Shown here: positions 1 to 8,820 of the stretch, in pieces
How positions within the stretch are numbered: the stretch's first letter is position 1
How the letters are laid out: every line of letters starts with the position of its first letter
Assembly (NCBI GenBank): GCA_934630375.1
Contig: CAKTVQ010000001.1
Coordinates: 62,001-126,000 of the forward strand
Reading direction: 5' to 3'
From: an uncultured Collinsella sp.
GTDB lineage: Bacteria; Actinomycetota; Coriobacteriia; Coriobacteriales; Coriobacteriaceae
DNA length: 64,000 nt
Made by a program: the position numbers and the translations under genes
Notes under the pieces: generated by a model
Database searches by the model: none
Seen by the model: the letters and a program-made list of their open reading frames with translations, nothing else
Told to the model about the DNA's origin: nothing

Positions 1-58
1 TGCGCCTGACGGGGCCCTGTCGTGTAGGTAAGGTCGTATGCGACCGAATGGCTTGGCC

Positions 59-1486
59 TTAGGCCTCCATCTCGGCGAGCTCCTCCTTGGAGAAGCCGGT
101 GAAGTAGACCACCACAGCAGCCACGACGCAGGCGACAACCATGCCGATGATGGCGCAGATGGTGTTCTCCATGCCGCCCTGGAGATAACCCAGGAAGACC
201 AGGAAGTTCGTCGCCATGGCGCCAACGTAGAGGGTAACGTGGAGCAGCGAGGAGACGAGGGCACCAGCGGCACCGCCGATGATCATGCCGATCATGGTGC
301 GACGGAAGCGCAGGATGGTACCGAAGAGCGCGGGCTCGGTAACGCCACCGAGGAGTGCGGACACCACGTAGCCGGCGCAGAGGCCCTTCTCCTCCTTATT
401 GCGGATGCGGAGGAAGGCACCGATAGCGCAGCCCCAGACAGCGGTCATAGCGCAGTTGGTAGCAACGAAGAGGAACGGGTCGCTGCCGACCTGGAGGATC
501 TGCACCTGGGCGAGCATGATGACGGGCATGTGCATGCCGGCGACCACGAAGAGCTGCCAGAAGGCGCCGAGGATCATCATAGCGAGCGTGGTGAAGATGC
601 CGCCCATGTTCTGCAGGCCAAAGAGGAGTGCGGCGATGCCCTGACCAAGGAGGTTACCAACGGGGGCAAGAGCGATGAACATGATGGGGACAACGACGAT
701 CATCGTGAAGAACGGAGCAAACAGCGTGGAGAGGACGTCGGGGACGTGCTTCTTCATGAACTTCTCGACAACTGCCAGAACCGGAATCGTCAGCATGATG
801 GGAAGAACGGTCTGGGAATAGTTGGTCGCGGTCATCTGATAACCGTAGACGCTGATGGCGCCACCTTCAGCAGCAGCGGAGATGATGCTGGGCGCAATGA
901 GGATAGCGCCGCTCAGCATGCCGAGCATGGGGCTGGCGCCGAGCTTCTTTGCGGCGGCGTAGCCCAGGAAGATCGGCAGGAAGTAGAAACCGGCCTCGTA
1001 GAGCGTCGTGTTAAAGAACGTGTACGTCGGGTCGGTGTCGCTCAGCAGACCAAAGACCTGGGGGCCGAGGACAACTGCAAAGGTGCGGAACAGACCGGCG
1101 GCCATGATCAGCGGAATGAGCTGAGTCATCGTGCCGGAGAGATAGTCGAGAACTGCGTTCCAGACGCCCTTAGGGGTCAACTTCTCCTTGGGCTTGTCGG
1201 CATCGAGGTTCTCCTCGACGGCCGCACCCCTCGTAACACCGGAGATGGCGACGAACTCGTCGAGCACCTTGGGCACGTTCTGGCCGATGATGACCTGGAG
1301 CTGGCTACCGGAGAACTGACAACCCAGAACACCCTTAACCTTCTTGATCTTCTCCACGTCGGCCTTGCTGTTATCCTTGAGCGTCAGACGCAGGCGCGTC
1401 ATGCAGTTGGTGGCGATGGTGACGTTTTCCGCACCACCCACGAGCTCGAGGACATCGGTGGCAATCTGCTTGTTATCTACTGCCAT
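59..1486 (-). CDS. PTS sugar transporter subunit EIIBC (glucose/sucrose-glucoside superfamily)
   Basis: Membrane permease that imports and phosphorylates a sugar. EIIB occupies about residues 1-85 with the phospho-acceptor Cys28 in TNCMTRLRL. EIIC follows a charged linker and has about ten hydrophobic segments between residues 115 and 465, with the conserved GGVTEPALFG loop. There is no fused EIIA, so it needs an EIIA from elsewhere. The start at 1486 is chosen because GGAGGGG lies just upstream; an in-frame ATG at 1501 lacks a site. It is divergent from the esterase at 1977 across a region packed with GTTTA half-sites, so it probably belongs to the LacI regulon of the gene at 38487. The sugar is not recognisable from sequence; a plant glycoside or pentoside is an inference from that link. 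Confidence 0.9.
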   Translation of the reverse strand: MAVDNKQIATDVLELVGGAENVTIATNCMTRLRLTLKDNSKADVEKIKKVKGVLGCQFSGSQLQVIIGQNVPKVLDEFVAISGVTRGAAVEENLDADKPKEKLTPKGVWNAVLDYLSGTMTQLIPLIMAAGLFRTFAVVLGPQVFGLLSDTDPTYTFFNTTLYEAGFYFLPIFLGYAAAKKLGASPMLGMLSGAILIAPSIISAAAEGGAISVYGYQMTATNYSQTVLPIMLTIPVLAVVEKFMKKHVPDVLSTLFAPFFTMIVVVPIMFIALAPVGNLLGQGIAALLFGLQNMGGIFTTLAMMILGAFWQLFVVAGMHMPVIMLAQVQILQVGSDPFLFVATNCAMTAVWGCAIGAFLRIRNKEEKGLCAGYVVSALLGGVTEPALFGTILRFRRTMIGMIIGGAAGALVSSLLHVTLYVGAMATNFLVFLGYLQGGMENTICAIIGMVVACVVAAVVVYFTGFSKEELAEMEA

Positions 1487-1592
1487 GGGACCCCTCCCCA
1501 TATCTTCGTGTGCCCGATTACCTAGATGCGGGCACGCCTTTGGCTCGGCGACTATAACCCCTTACGGTTGCCGAACCCTTGGACACGCTGTC

Positions 1593-1950
1593 GTAAACAA
1601 GGTGTTTACTGAACGTTTACGGGCTTTAGTTTACACGGAACGCCTAATTTGTGGCAATTTTGCCGTCTATAGTCCGGTGAACGGTAGGAAATCGGGGGTG
1701 AACGTATCTAAATGGATGAGGACCGTCTCTTTGCCAACGTTTAGCTATATGGCTGTTTACGTGGGTTTTTCCTTTAACTAGAACCTCATAGCCTTGTTGA
1801 TGTCTTAACAAAAGCCCTGATAGACGGTAGTAAACATACGTTTAGTAGTTCATTGGGTGTTCAATTCGACCGTTTACCGAGTTCATCTGCACGTTCTGCA
1901 ATTCTGTATTAAACTAAACATGTTTAGATTGTATTGCCGCAGATGTTTAC
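1593..1950. promoter_or_regulatory. Cluster of TAAAC/GTTTA operator sites in a divergent promoter region
   Basis: The 490-base gap between the EIIBC and esterase genes is AT-rich compared with its surroundings and holds repeated half-sites. Clear inverted pairs are GTAAACA-AGG-TGTTTAC (1593-1609), TAAAC-ATAC-GTTTA (1831-1844) and the perfect palindrome TAAACATGTTTA (1915-1926). Single GTTTAC or GTTTA half-sites lie near 1615, 1629, 1739, 1754, 1872 and 1945. The same half-site recurs upstream of the genes starting at 38226, 39497 and 40597, one of which encodes a LacI-family repressor. I infer LacI-type control of both divergent genes. No further gene is visible in this gap. Confidence 0.6.
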
Positions 1951-1976
1951 CGCTCGCGGCGCAAAGGAGGCAGCTC

Positions 1977-3314
1977 ATGGAACTCAAATCGTGCACCTAT
2001 GCAACCGTCACCACCTTGGGCGACTTTGGCCCCTGGATCAGCAAGGTTGTGCTCGACCTGCCGTGCACCGTGCGCGCCAACGACATTGACGCGCACTCCT
2101 TCCATATATATGTAGAGCGCCACGAGCGCTCGGGCGAGGTCCTGATGCGCAAGGAGCGCGGCGCCGACCACGCCGCGCCTTCTGTGGGCTACGTCGATGT
2201 GCTCGCCGCCTATCCGTGCGATGAGTGTGGCCGTAAGCTCGCCTTTGGCACCCACGTGGCGCTCGAGGTCGCCGAGCAGCGCCTGACCAAGACCATCGAG
2301 GGCGGCGTGATGGGCTCGCGCATGCTCGATGACCAGCTGCGCATCACGCAGCTCGCAGCCCTTCCCGGCAACGACGGCGACGACCCCACCTGCGGTCTGG
2401 TCTTTGACGCCTGCCGCGGCGACATCTGCCCTGCGCTCAAAGGCTGGAGCAACGCCACGCAAAAGACCGCCGTCAATGGCATCGCACTCGAGTACGGCTT
2501 CTTTGAGCCGAGCTTTAAGGCCGAGGACTCGGCATGCTTCAATCCCTTCGCGCCCGAGGCCACAGTCGTGCCCCAAAAGGCTCCGCTCGTGGTGTACCTG
2601 CACGGCGCCGGCGAGGGCAAGGGCTCCACGCAGGGCGAGGGCGCCACGCGCGCCTATATCGGCAACCGCGTGACGGCTATTAGCCAGGCGCAGATCCAGC
2701 GCTACTTTGGCGGCTTTGCCTGGGTGCTCGTGCCGCAGTCGCCCACGTTTTGGATGGACAACGGCGTCGAGCAGCTCGGCCGCTCCAACCAGAGCATCTA
2801 CTCCCCCGTCATTAAGGCGCTCATCGATGAGTTTGTCGCCGAGCATGCCGACCGCATCGACACCGACCGCATCGTGGTCGCCGGCCTTTCCAACGGCGGC
2901 TTTATGACGCTGCGCCTGTGCGCCGACTACCCCGATTTCTTCGCCGCGGGCCTTCCCTGCTGCGCGCCGTGGTACAACGCCACGGACGAGGACGTCGCCG
3001 CCCTGACCAAGACGCCGCTGTGGTTTACGCACTCCAAGGGCGATGAGCTCGTGGCCCCGCAGGAGACCGTGCTGCCGCTCACGGCTCGTCTGCGCGCCGC
3101 CGGCGCCAACGTGCACCTCACGTACTTTAGCCATGTCGAGGACCTGACCGGGCGCTACCGCGAGGCCGACGGCTCGCCCAAGAAGACGTTCAACCATGGC
3201 GTGTGGATCCACCAATTCAACGACCTGTGTTATCAAGACTTCGACGGGGGCAACGTACTCATCGACGGCGAGCCGGTGGGCTGCTGGGAGTGGTCGGCCA
3301 GAGTCGATAAGTAA
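1977..3314 (+). CDS. Carbohydrate-esterase-like serine hydrolase (CE1/PHB-depolymerase type) with N-terminal Ig-like domain
   Basis: Alpha/beta hydrolase of 445 aa with no signal peptide, so probably cytoplasmic. About 190 N-terminal residues look like the beta-rich domain found in front of such esterases. The hydrolase part has an oxyanion segment VVYLHGAGEG, nucleophile Ser305 in GLSNGGF, Asp356 in HSKGDEL and His407 in FNHGVW. The start at 1977 follows AAAGGAGG; earlier in-frame codons have no ribosome site. It sits divergent from a PTS permease with shared operators, which suggests that it removes an acyl group from the imported glycoside or its aglycone. A peptidase of the prolyl-oligopeptidase class is an alternative. 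Confidence 0.7.
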   Translation: MELKSCTYATVTTLGDFGPWISKVVLDLPCTVRANDIDAHSFHIYVERHERSGEVLMRKERGADHAAPSVGYVDVLAAYPCDECGRKLAFGTHVALEVAEQRLTKTIEGGVMGSRMLDDQLRITQLAALPGNDGDDPTCGLVFDACRGDICPALKGWSNATQKTAVNGIALEYGFFEPSFKAEDSACFNPFAPEATVVPQKAPLVVYLHGAGEGKGSTQGEGATRAYIGNRVTAISQAQIQRYFGGFAWVLVPQSPTFWMDNGVEQLGRSNQSIYSPVIKALIDEFVAEHADRIDTDRIVVAGLSNGGFMTLRLCADYPDFFAAGLPCCAPWYNATDEDVAALTKTPLWFTHSKGDELVAPQETVLPLTARLRAAGANVHLTYFSHVEDLTGRYREADGSPKKTFNHGVWIHQFNDLCYQDFDGGNVLIDGEPVGCWEWSARVDK

Positions 3315-3325
3315 TCTTTCCCGGC

Positions 3326-3450
3326 GCGGGGCCGAGGGCTTACCTCTGAAAATGTCCTCGGGCATGCGGCCCGGTTGCACCACGCGCTTCGCGCTGTGCA
3401 ACCGGGCCGCCCCCTGCGGAATATTTTCAGAGGTAAGCCCTCGGCCCCGC
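3326..3450. repeat. Long composite inverted repeat (28-bp perfect arms with a nested 15-bp hairpin)
   Basis: Perfect 28-base arms lie at 3326-3353 and 3423-3450. Nested inside are perfect 15-base arms at 3366-3380 and 3396-3410, closed by a small GCGCTTCGCGC hairpin. It begins 12 bases after the esterase stop codon. It could act as a transcription terminator or RNA-stabilising structure, or be a small mobile palindromic element; there is no T-run, so simple intrinsic termination is uncertain. Confidence 0.85.
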
Positions 3451-3579
3451 TGCGTTGACGTTGCTGTAGACCCTGGGCGAGCGCTTCCGGCGGGCCGCCG
3501 GGTTGACGGCGATGAGGGCGGGGGTCCCGCCTTGCCTTGCGCGTAACTGGCTGAAATGATTTTGGTTGGAGCTGTTTTT

Positions 3580-5091
3580 ATGTCCCAGAATTTGACTCGG
3601 GTGATTGTTACTACTGATATGGAAGTCGATGATATGAACTCGCTCGTTCATTTGGCTCTGTATCTTAACTTGATTGACGTGCAGGCTGTGGTGTATACGG
3701 CTTCGCAGTATCACTTTCTTGGGGATGGCGTCCATACGCTCGGTGAGGTGAATCCGCATTGGCGAACTAAAGGGCGTCGCTCTTATGAGTGGGATGTTGT
3801 GCCTCATGAGCCTGATCCGCTGGCTGGGGAGCTTCGTGAGTATCGACCGTTTCCTGAGCATTGGATTGAGAGTCTCTGGAGTAATGAATATGCCCAGGCT
3901 TGGCCGCAGTTGCAGGCTAATGCGACTGCGGCCGGCGAGCCGCCGTTTCCCTCGCCTGCTCAGATGATTGAGCGTACCTTTGTTGGGAATGTTGCCTTTG
4001 AGGGCGATGTGCGCGAGGAGACTGAAGGTTCGCGCGTGATTGCTCAAGCGATTTTGGATGATGATCCGCGCACGCTTTGGCTGCTTAGTTGGGGCGGTAT
4101 GAATACGATTGTTCGCGCCCTGATGAGTATTGCTGAGCGATATCGCGATACGCCTGAGTGGCCTTCTGTGCAGCAGCGTGTCTATCAGAAGGTGCGTGTG
4201 ATGGGCGTTGCCGATGGCGTGGGGCAGGACAATTCGTGGCTCGACCATGGGCGCGAGCTCTTCCCCGATCTCACGTTTTGGTGCGTGCCTTATATGTATG
4301 GCGGCTACGTTGATGCCAAGATGGCTCAGCCCGATACGCTGCCGCTGTTTCAGGCTCCCTGGCCTGCACAGAATCTCACCCAAGGCAACGGCCCCCTTAT
4401 GGCGCGCTATATGCTCTACGGCGATGGCAAGGTGTACGAAAACGAGCCCGAGCGCTTTCAGTTTGGCAAGCATGCCCGTCTGGATTGGGGCTTAGAGGGC
4501 ATGCCGGCCCTGCAGTTTGAGCGCGGCGATTTTATGGCCGAGGGCGACTCGATGACCTATATTCCGCTACTGCCGTTTGGCCTGCGCGGCATCGATAACC
4601 GCGACTTTGACACGTTGCTCGGCCGCATGTTCCTTGACGGGCATCCCGATTCGAATGCGCCCGCCGGTTTTGCCGCCATGGGAACGCCGGTGGACGGCAA
4701 CCCCAATCCCTACCTGCGGAGCTATCAAGAGGACTTCGCCGCCCGTGCGCAGTGGTGTGCCCACGAGCCCGCGGCCTGCTCGCATCCGGCGTATGTTGCC
4801 GAGGTCATGGACGACCGCAGCGCCACAGCCGGCGAGCGCGTTGCTCTTGCAGCAACCATCGTCGACCCCGATGACAGGGGCTTCGACGCGCATTGGGATG
4901 TCGCCATGGCGCCAACGCGCTATGCAGGCGCCCAAGATCTGTCGCTCTGGCAGGAATGCGCGGCGAACGCCACGTTCACCGTGCCCGCCGACGCGCAACT
5001 CGGCGACCGCTTCGTGCTCACCCTCAGCGTGCAGACGCATGCCGAGCGCCCCTGCACCCGCTACGCCCAGGTCGCTATTACTGTCGCGTAG
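3580..5091 (+). CDS. DUF1593 (Sde182 nucleoside-hydrolase-like) domain protein
   Basis: Protein of 503 aa resembling the DUF1593 family: an N-terminal nucleoside-hydrolase-like fold (VIVTTDMEVDDMNSLVH at the start, an Asp cluster equivalent to the metal site of nucleoside hydrolases, then WLLSWGGMNT) and a beta-rich C-terminal domain from about residue 400. The family is linked to plant polysaccharide use but its reaction is not established. The start at 3580 has GGAG eight bases upstream; the in-frame ATG at 3556 has none. No signal peptide is seen. The first 650 bases use many T-ending codons (GTT, GAT, CTT, GCT), while the rest follows the C-ending habit of the neighbours, as if the 5' part had a different history. 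Confidence 0.75.
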   Translation: MSQNLTRVIVTTDMEVDDMNSLVHLALYLNLIDVQAVVYTASQYHFLGDGVHTLGEVNPHWRTKGRRSYEWDVVPHEPDPLAGELREYRPFPEHWIESLWSNEYAQAWPQLQANATAAGEPPFPSPAQMIERTFVGNVAFEGDVREETEGSRVIAQAILDDDPRTLWLLSWGGMNTIVRALMSIAERYRDTPEWPSVQQRVYQKVRVMGVADGVGQDNSWLDHGRELFPDLTFWCVPYMYGGYVDAKMAQPDTLPLFQAPWPAQNLTQGNGPLMARYMLYGDGKVYENEPERFQFGKHARLDWGLEGMPALQFERGDFMAEGDSMTYIPLLPFGLRGIDNRDFDTLLGRMFLDGHPDSNAPAGFAAMGTPVDGNPNPYLRSYQEDFAARAQWCAHEPAACSHPAYVAEVMDDRSATAGERVALAATIVDPDDRGFDAHWDVAMAPTRYAGAQDLSLWQECAANATFTVPADAQLGDRFVLTLSVQTHAERPCTRYAQVAITVA

Positions 5092-5111
5092 CAGGCGACA
5101 GGCCCACATTC

Positions 5112-5233
5112 GGCAAAGACTGTCTCCAACGACTAGTCGTTTAAGAACGTCCCCAATGACTACCCAGAAGTTGCGGTGGAATAGTTCCTGTTTGGGCCTC
5201 TAAGGCCGCCATTTAGGAACTATTTCACCGCAA
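5112..5233. repeat. Intergenic repeat block: GACTGTCTCCAACGACTAG segment plus 19-bp hairpin
   Basis: Bases 5112-5157 closely match 57717-57762 (core CAACGACTAGTCGTTTAAGA) and partly match 61384-61408. Immediately after, arms of 19 bases with one mismatch lie at 5171-5189 and 5215-5233, with a small GGCC...GGCC hairpin in the loop. It sits between the DUF1593 gene and the zinc-ribbon operon. It may serve as a terminator or be a dispersed palindromic element. Confidence 0.75.
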
Positions 5234-5365
5234 GTTATTTGGGGATGAAAAATGGGCCATGTGTCCCAGTTGTGGAGACCTCTTGAGCCGTCTGGGTATC
5301 GTGAAAGATCGCGCGCTCCCCCATCATCAAAAGTGACACACGCTACCTGTTGATGGGAGGCAACC

Positions 5366-6103
5366 ATGGGCTTCTTTGACAAGATGTTCGAGAAGAAAGA
5401 GTGCGCGATTTGCGGTACTGAGCTGGGACTTCTAGGTAAGACCAAGATCAACGAAGGCTACCTGTGCAAAGAATGCGTCGGCAAGCTCTCCCCCTTCTTT
5501 GGCGGTTATCGCTCTAGCACCGCGGACGACATTCGCGAGCAGCTCGCCTATCGCGAGGCCAATGCCGAGCGCCTGGCATCGTTCAATCCTACGCGCACGC
5601 TCTCGGCCGGACGCACCAATATTATGCTCGACGAGGACGCGGGCCTGCTGATCATTACCTCGCAGACGCGCTGGCGCGACGCCAATCCCGACATCATCGA
5701 GTTTTCGCAGGTACTCGGCTGCGATATGGACATCGACGAGCACCGCACCGAGATCTATCGCGAGACCAAGGACGGCGAGCGCGAGAGTTATGACCCGCCG
5801 CGCTACGACCTGGATTACGACTTCAATCTGACCATCCACGTCAACACGCCGTACTTTACCGAGATCGACCTGCGCGTGAACGACTCCACCATTGAGCAGC
5901 GCGGGTCCATCGAGTACCGCGAGGCCAAACGTCAGGCAACCGAAGTCCGCGACGCGCTGGTGCAGCTGCGTCAGGAGACGCGCGACAGCGTCGTTGCCGC
6001 TAAGGCCCCCAAGACCGCGGTCACTTGCCCCTTCTGCGGTGCCACCACCATTCCCGATGCCAGTGGGCGCTGCGAATACTGCGGCGGCGCCATCGGCGCA
6101 TAG
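5366..6103 (+). CDS. DUF4428-type zinc-ribbon protein
   Basis: Protein of 245 aa, probably cytoplasmic. The N-terminus has a four-Cys ribbon (CAICGTE ... CKECVGK, residues 13-38) like DUF4428. A middle domain of about 130 residues follows, and a second ribbon (CPFCGAT ... CEYCGG) ends the protein. The ribosome site is GGGAGG before ATG 5366. It is the first gene of a co-directional set (5366, 6128, 7499, 8821) with gaps of 24-80 bases. Similar zinc-ribbon proteins accompany SPFH-domain proteins in many Gram-positive bacteria, where a role in membrane or envelope stress is suspected. Its molecular function is unknown. Confidence 0.75.
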   Translation: MGFFDKMFEKKECAICGTELGLLGKTKINEGYLCKECVGKLSPFFGGYRSSTADDIREQLAYREANAERLASFNPTRTLSAGRTNIMLDEDAGLLIITSQTRWRDANPDIIEFSQVLGCDMDIDEHRTEIYRETKDGERESYDPPRYDLDYDFNLTIHVNTPYFTEIDLRVNDSTIEQRGSIEYREAKRQATEVRDALVQLRQETRDSVVAAKAPKTAVTCPFCGATTIPDASGRCEYCGGAIGA

Positions 6104-6127
6104 CCCCCGGCACGGAAAGGACCGATC

Positions 6128-7450
6128 ATGGCCTTCGAAAGCGTTAACTATCAGTGCCCTGCCTGCGGCGGCCCGCTGCATTTTGCAAGCGCCGAGCAAA
6201 AGCTCGTCTGCGACTACTGCGACTCGCGTTTTGAAGTCGAAGAAGTCGAGGCTCTCTATCGCGAGCGCCAGGACAAGGCAGATGCCAAAGCCGATGCGGC
6301 GGCCGCAACATCCAAGCCTGCATCCGACGATGCGGTGCAGGAGCTTGCCGAAAACGCCGGCTATATCTGCTCGTCGTGTGGCGCCGAGCTGATTTCGGAC
6401 GGCACCGTCGCCGTCACCACCTGCCCGTACTGCGGCAATCCCGCCGTGGCACCCGGTCAGCTCTCGGGCGACTTCTCGCCTGACCTGGTGATCCCGTTTA
6501 AGCTCGGGCGCGACGATGTCTTGGCCGCGCTCAAGGAGCACTACAAGGGCAAGATCTTGCTGCCCAAGAGCTTTGTCACCGGCAACCATATCGACGAGGT
6601 CCAAGGCGTCTACGTGCCGTTTTGGCTCTACGGCGCCCGCGTGGACGGCGAAGTGTACTTTGACGCGACCAACGAGACCGTGACCGAGGAATCCGACCGC
6701 ACCGTCACGACCACCGACCACTACGATGCCTACCGTAAGGGCAATATCTCGTTTGAGCGCGTGCCCGTCGACGGATCGTCCAAGATGCCCGACGGCCACA
6801 TGGACGCCATCGAGCCGTTTGACTACGAGGCGCTGCGCCCGTTCTCGGTCGCGTATATGCCCGGCTACATCGCCAACCGCTACGACGAGGACTGCGAGAC
6901 CTGCAAGGCGCGCGCCGAGCGCCGCATGGAGGAGAGCACGATCTCGGCCCTGCGCGAGACCGTCGTCGACGAATACGACGACGCCACGGTCGAAAGCAAG
7001 CAGCTCGACTACACCTGGGAAGACAGCGACTACGCCCTATTCCCCGTCTGGATGCTCTCCACCTCGTGGAACGGCAAGAGCTACCTGTTTGCCATGAACG
7101 GCCAGACTGGCCGTATGGTCGGCGAGCTCCCCTGCTCCAAGCCCAAGCTCATCATCGCCTCGCTGCTGTTCTTTGTGATCGGATTTATCCTCTCCCAGAT
7201 TCTCTTTATGGGCGAATACGCCTTCGATCCGGATTACCTCACCTTTGATATCGAAGGCATCCTCATCAACATCGTGGCGCCGCTGATCATCGTGATCATC
7301 GGAGACGTGCTGCTGGTAGGCCAGCTCAAGACGGCCAACGAGGCGACCCACGCCGACGAGTACTGCGGCGAGCTCGACCTGGTCGAAAAGCACGACACCT
7401 TCAGCCATACCGAGACCACCGTCGTCATGAAGGACAACAAGGACGATTAA
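6128..7450 (+). CDS. TFIIB-type zinc-ribbon membrane protein (YdjG-like)
   Basis: Protein of 440 aa. Two N-terminal zinc ribbons: CPACGGPL ... CDYCDS (about residues 10-32) and CSSCGAEL ... CPYCGN (about 81-103). A soluble domain of about 220 residues follows, with a CETCKARAERR stretch, then two hydrophobic segments near residues 340-360 and 377-397, and a charged tail. This resembles Bacillus YdjG, encoded next to the SPFH protein YdjI and the phage-shock protein PspA. Here YdjI-like is the next gene but no PspA is seen. The likely role is a membrane anchor or sensor in an envelope-stress complex (inference from family context). Confidence 0.7.
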   Translation: MAFESVNYQCPACGGPLHFASAEQKLVCDYCDSRFEVEEVEALYRERQDKADAKADAAAATSKPASDDAVQELAENAGYICSSCGAELISDGTVAVTTCPYCGNPAVAPGQLSGDFSPDLVIPFKLGRDDVLAALKEHYKGKILLPKSFVTGNHIDEVQGVYVPFWLYGARVDGEVYFDATNETVTEESDRTVTTTDHYDAYRKGNISFERVPVDGSSKMPDGHMDAIEPFDYEALRPFSVAYMPGYIANRYDEDCETCKARAERRMEESTISALRETVVDEYDDATVESKQLDYTWEDSDYALFPVWMLSTSWNGKSYLFAMNGQTGRMVGELPCSKPKLIIASLLFFVIGFILSQILFMGEYAFDPDYLTFDIEGILINIVAPLIIVIIGDVLLVGQLKTANEATHADEYCGELDLVEKHDTFSHTETTVVMKDNKDD

Positions 7451-7498
7451 CCATTCTGACCAATACCACCCCGACTTTAACGAGAAAGGAAGATCACC

Positions 7499-8740
7499 AT
7501 GGGACTCTTGAAAGCTGGATTGGGAGCTGCCGGCGGCGTCATGGCCGACCAGTGGAAAGAATTTATCTATTGCGAATCGATGCCCGCTGACGTCTTGGCC
7601 TGCAAGGGCAGCAAGCGCACCGGCGGCCGCAGCCCCAACACGCGCGGCGAGGACAACGTCATCTCCAACGGCTCCGTCATCGCCGTCAACGACGGCCAGG
7701 GCATGCTCGTAGTGCAAAACGGCAAGATCATCGAGGTCGCGCTGGAGCCCGGCGAGTTCGTCTTCGACACCGGCAGCGAGCCGAGCGTCTTTAGCGGCAA
7801 CCTGGGCGACTCCATCAAGGAGACCTTCGCCAATATCGGCAGCCGCTTTACCTTCGGTGGCGACGCGGGCAAGGACCAGCGCGTCTACTTCATCAACACC
7901 AAGGAGATCATCGGCAACAAGTACGGCACTGCCTCGCCCGTGCCCTTCCGCGTGGTCGACAACAACATCGGCCTGGACGTCGACATCTCCGTGCGCTGCA
8001 ACGGCGAGTATTCGTACCGCATCACCAACCCGCTGCTGTTCTACACCAATGTGTGCGGCAACGTAACCGATAGCTACACGCGCGACAAGATCGACAGCCA
8101 GCTTAAGTCCGAGCTGCTCACCGCCCTGCAGCCCGCCTTTGCCAAGATCTCGGAGATGGGCATCCGCTACAGCGCCATCCCCGGCCACACCACCGAGCTC
8201 GCCCGCGCGCTCAACGAAGTCCTCTCCGCCGACTGGCGCGACCTGCGCGGCGTCGAGATCGTGAGCTTTGGCGTCAACTCCATCGCCGCCTCGCAAGAAG
8301 ACGAGCAGATGATCAAGGACCTGCAGAAGGCCGCGGTCATGCGCGACCCCACCATGGCGGCCGCTAACATCGCCAGCGCCCAGAGCGACGCGATGCGTGC
8401 GGCAGCGGCCAACCCCAACGGCGCGATGGCCGGCTTTATGGGCATGGGTATGGCAGGCGGCATGGGTGGCATGAACGCCAGCCAGCTGTTCGCCGCCGGC
8501 CAGGCGCAGCAGCAGGCCGCCCCGCAACCGGCGCCTACCCCCGCCCCGGCACCTGCCCCCGCCGCCGCTCCCGCGGCCGGCACGTGGACCTGCAGCTGCG
8601 GCGCCACCAACACCGGCAAGTTCTGCCCCGAGTGCGGCAGCCCCGCACCCGCCCCGGCACCGGCCAAGTGGTTCTGCCCCAACTGCGGTAGCGAAAACGG
8701 CGGCAAGTTCTGCAGCAACTGCGGAACGCCCAGGCCCTAA
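7499..8740 (+). CDS. SPFH-domain (flotillin-like) protein with C-terminal zinc ribbons (YdjI-like)
   Basis: Protein of 413 aa. The N-terminal half is an SPFH/virion-core-like domain (about residues 20-290). Then come an Ala/Met-rich helix, a Pro-Ala linker near residues 340-362, and two ribbons, CSCGATNTGKFCPECG and FCPNCGSENGGKFCSNCG. YdjI of Bacillus has the same plan and works with YdjG and PspA at the membrane. There is no transmembrane segment, so membrane association would come from oligomerisation or partners. Ribosome site GAAAGGA precedes ATG 7499. The gene is in an operon with the two zinc-ribbon genes upstream. Confidence 0.8.
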   Translation: MGLLKAGLGAAGGVMADQWKEFIYCESMPADVLACKGSKRTGGRSPNTRGEDNVISNGSVIAVNDGQGMLVVQNGKIIEVALEPGEFVFDTGSEPSVFSGNLGDSIKETFANIGSRFTFGGDAGKDQRVYFINTKEIIGNKYGTASPVPFRVVDNNIGLDVDISVRCNGEYSYRITNPLLFYTNVCGNVTDSYTRDKIDSQLKSELLTALQPAFAKISEMGIRYSAIPGHTTELARALNEVLSADWRDLRGVEIVSFGVNSIAASQEDEQMIKDLQKAAVMRDPTMAAANIASAQSDAMRAAAANPNGAMAGFMGMGMAGGMGGMNASQLFAAGQAQQQAAPQPAPTPAPAPAPAAAPAAGTWTCSCGATNTGKFCPECGSPAPAPAPAKWFCPNCGSENGGKFCSNCGTPRP

Positions 8741-8820
8741 CCCCTCTATCTGGTAATTGGCGGGGGATCCGCCGCCCCCGCTCCTGCTTCTATGGGTTTC
8801 GTTCGATTAAGGAGGACACC

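Noticed and set aside
1502..1781. Small plus-strand frame in the operator region
   Set aside because: No ribosome site, composition unlike coding sequence, and it is covered by operator half-sites.
1947..3401. 484-codon minus-strand frame
   Set aside because: Antisense shadow of the esterase gene, no ribosome site and no motifs.
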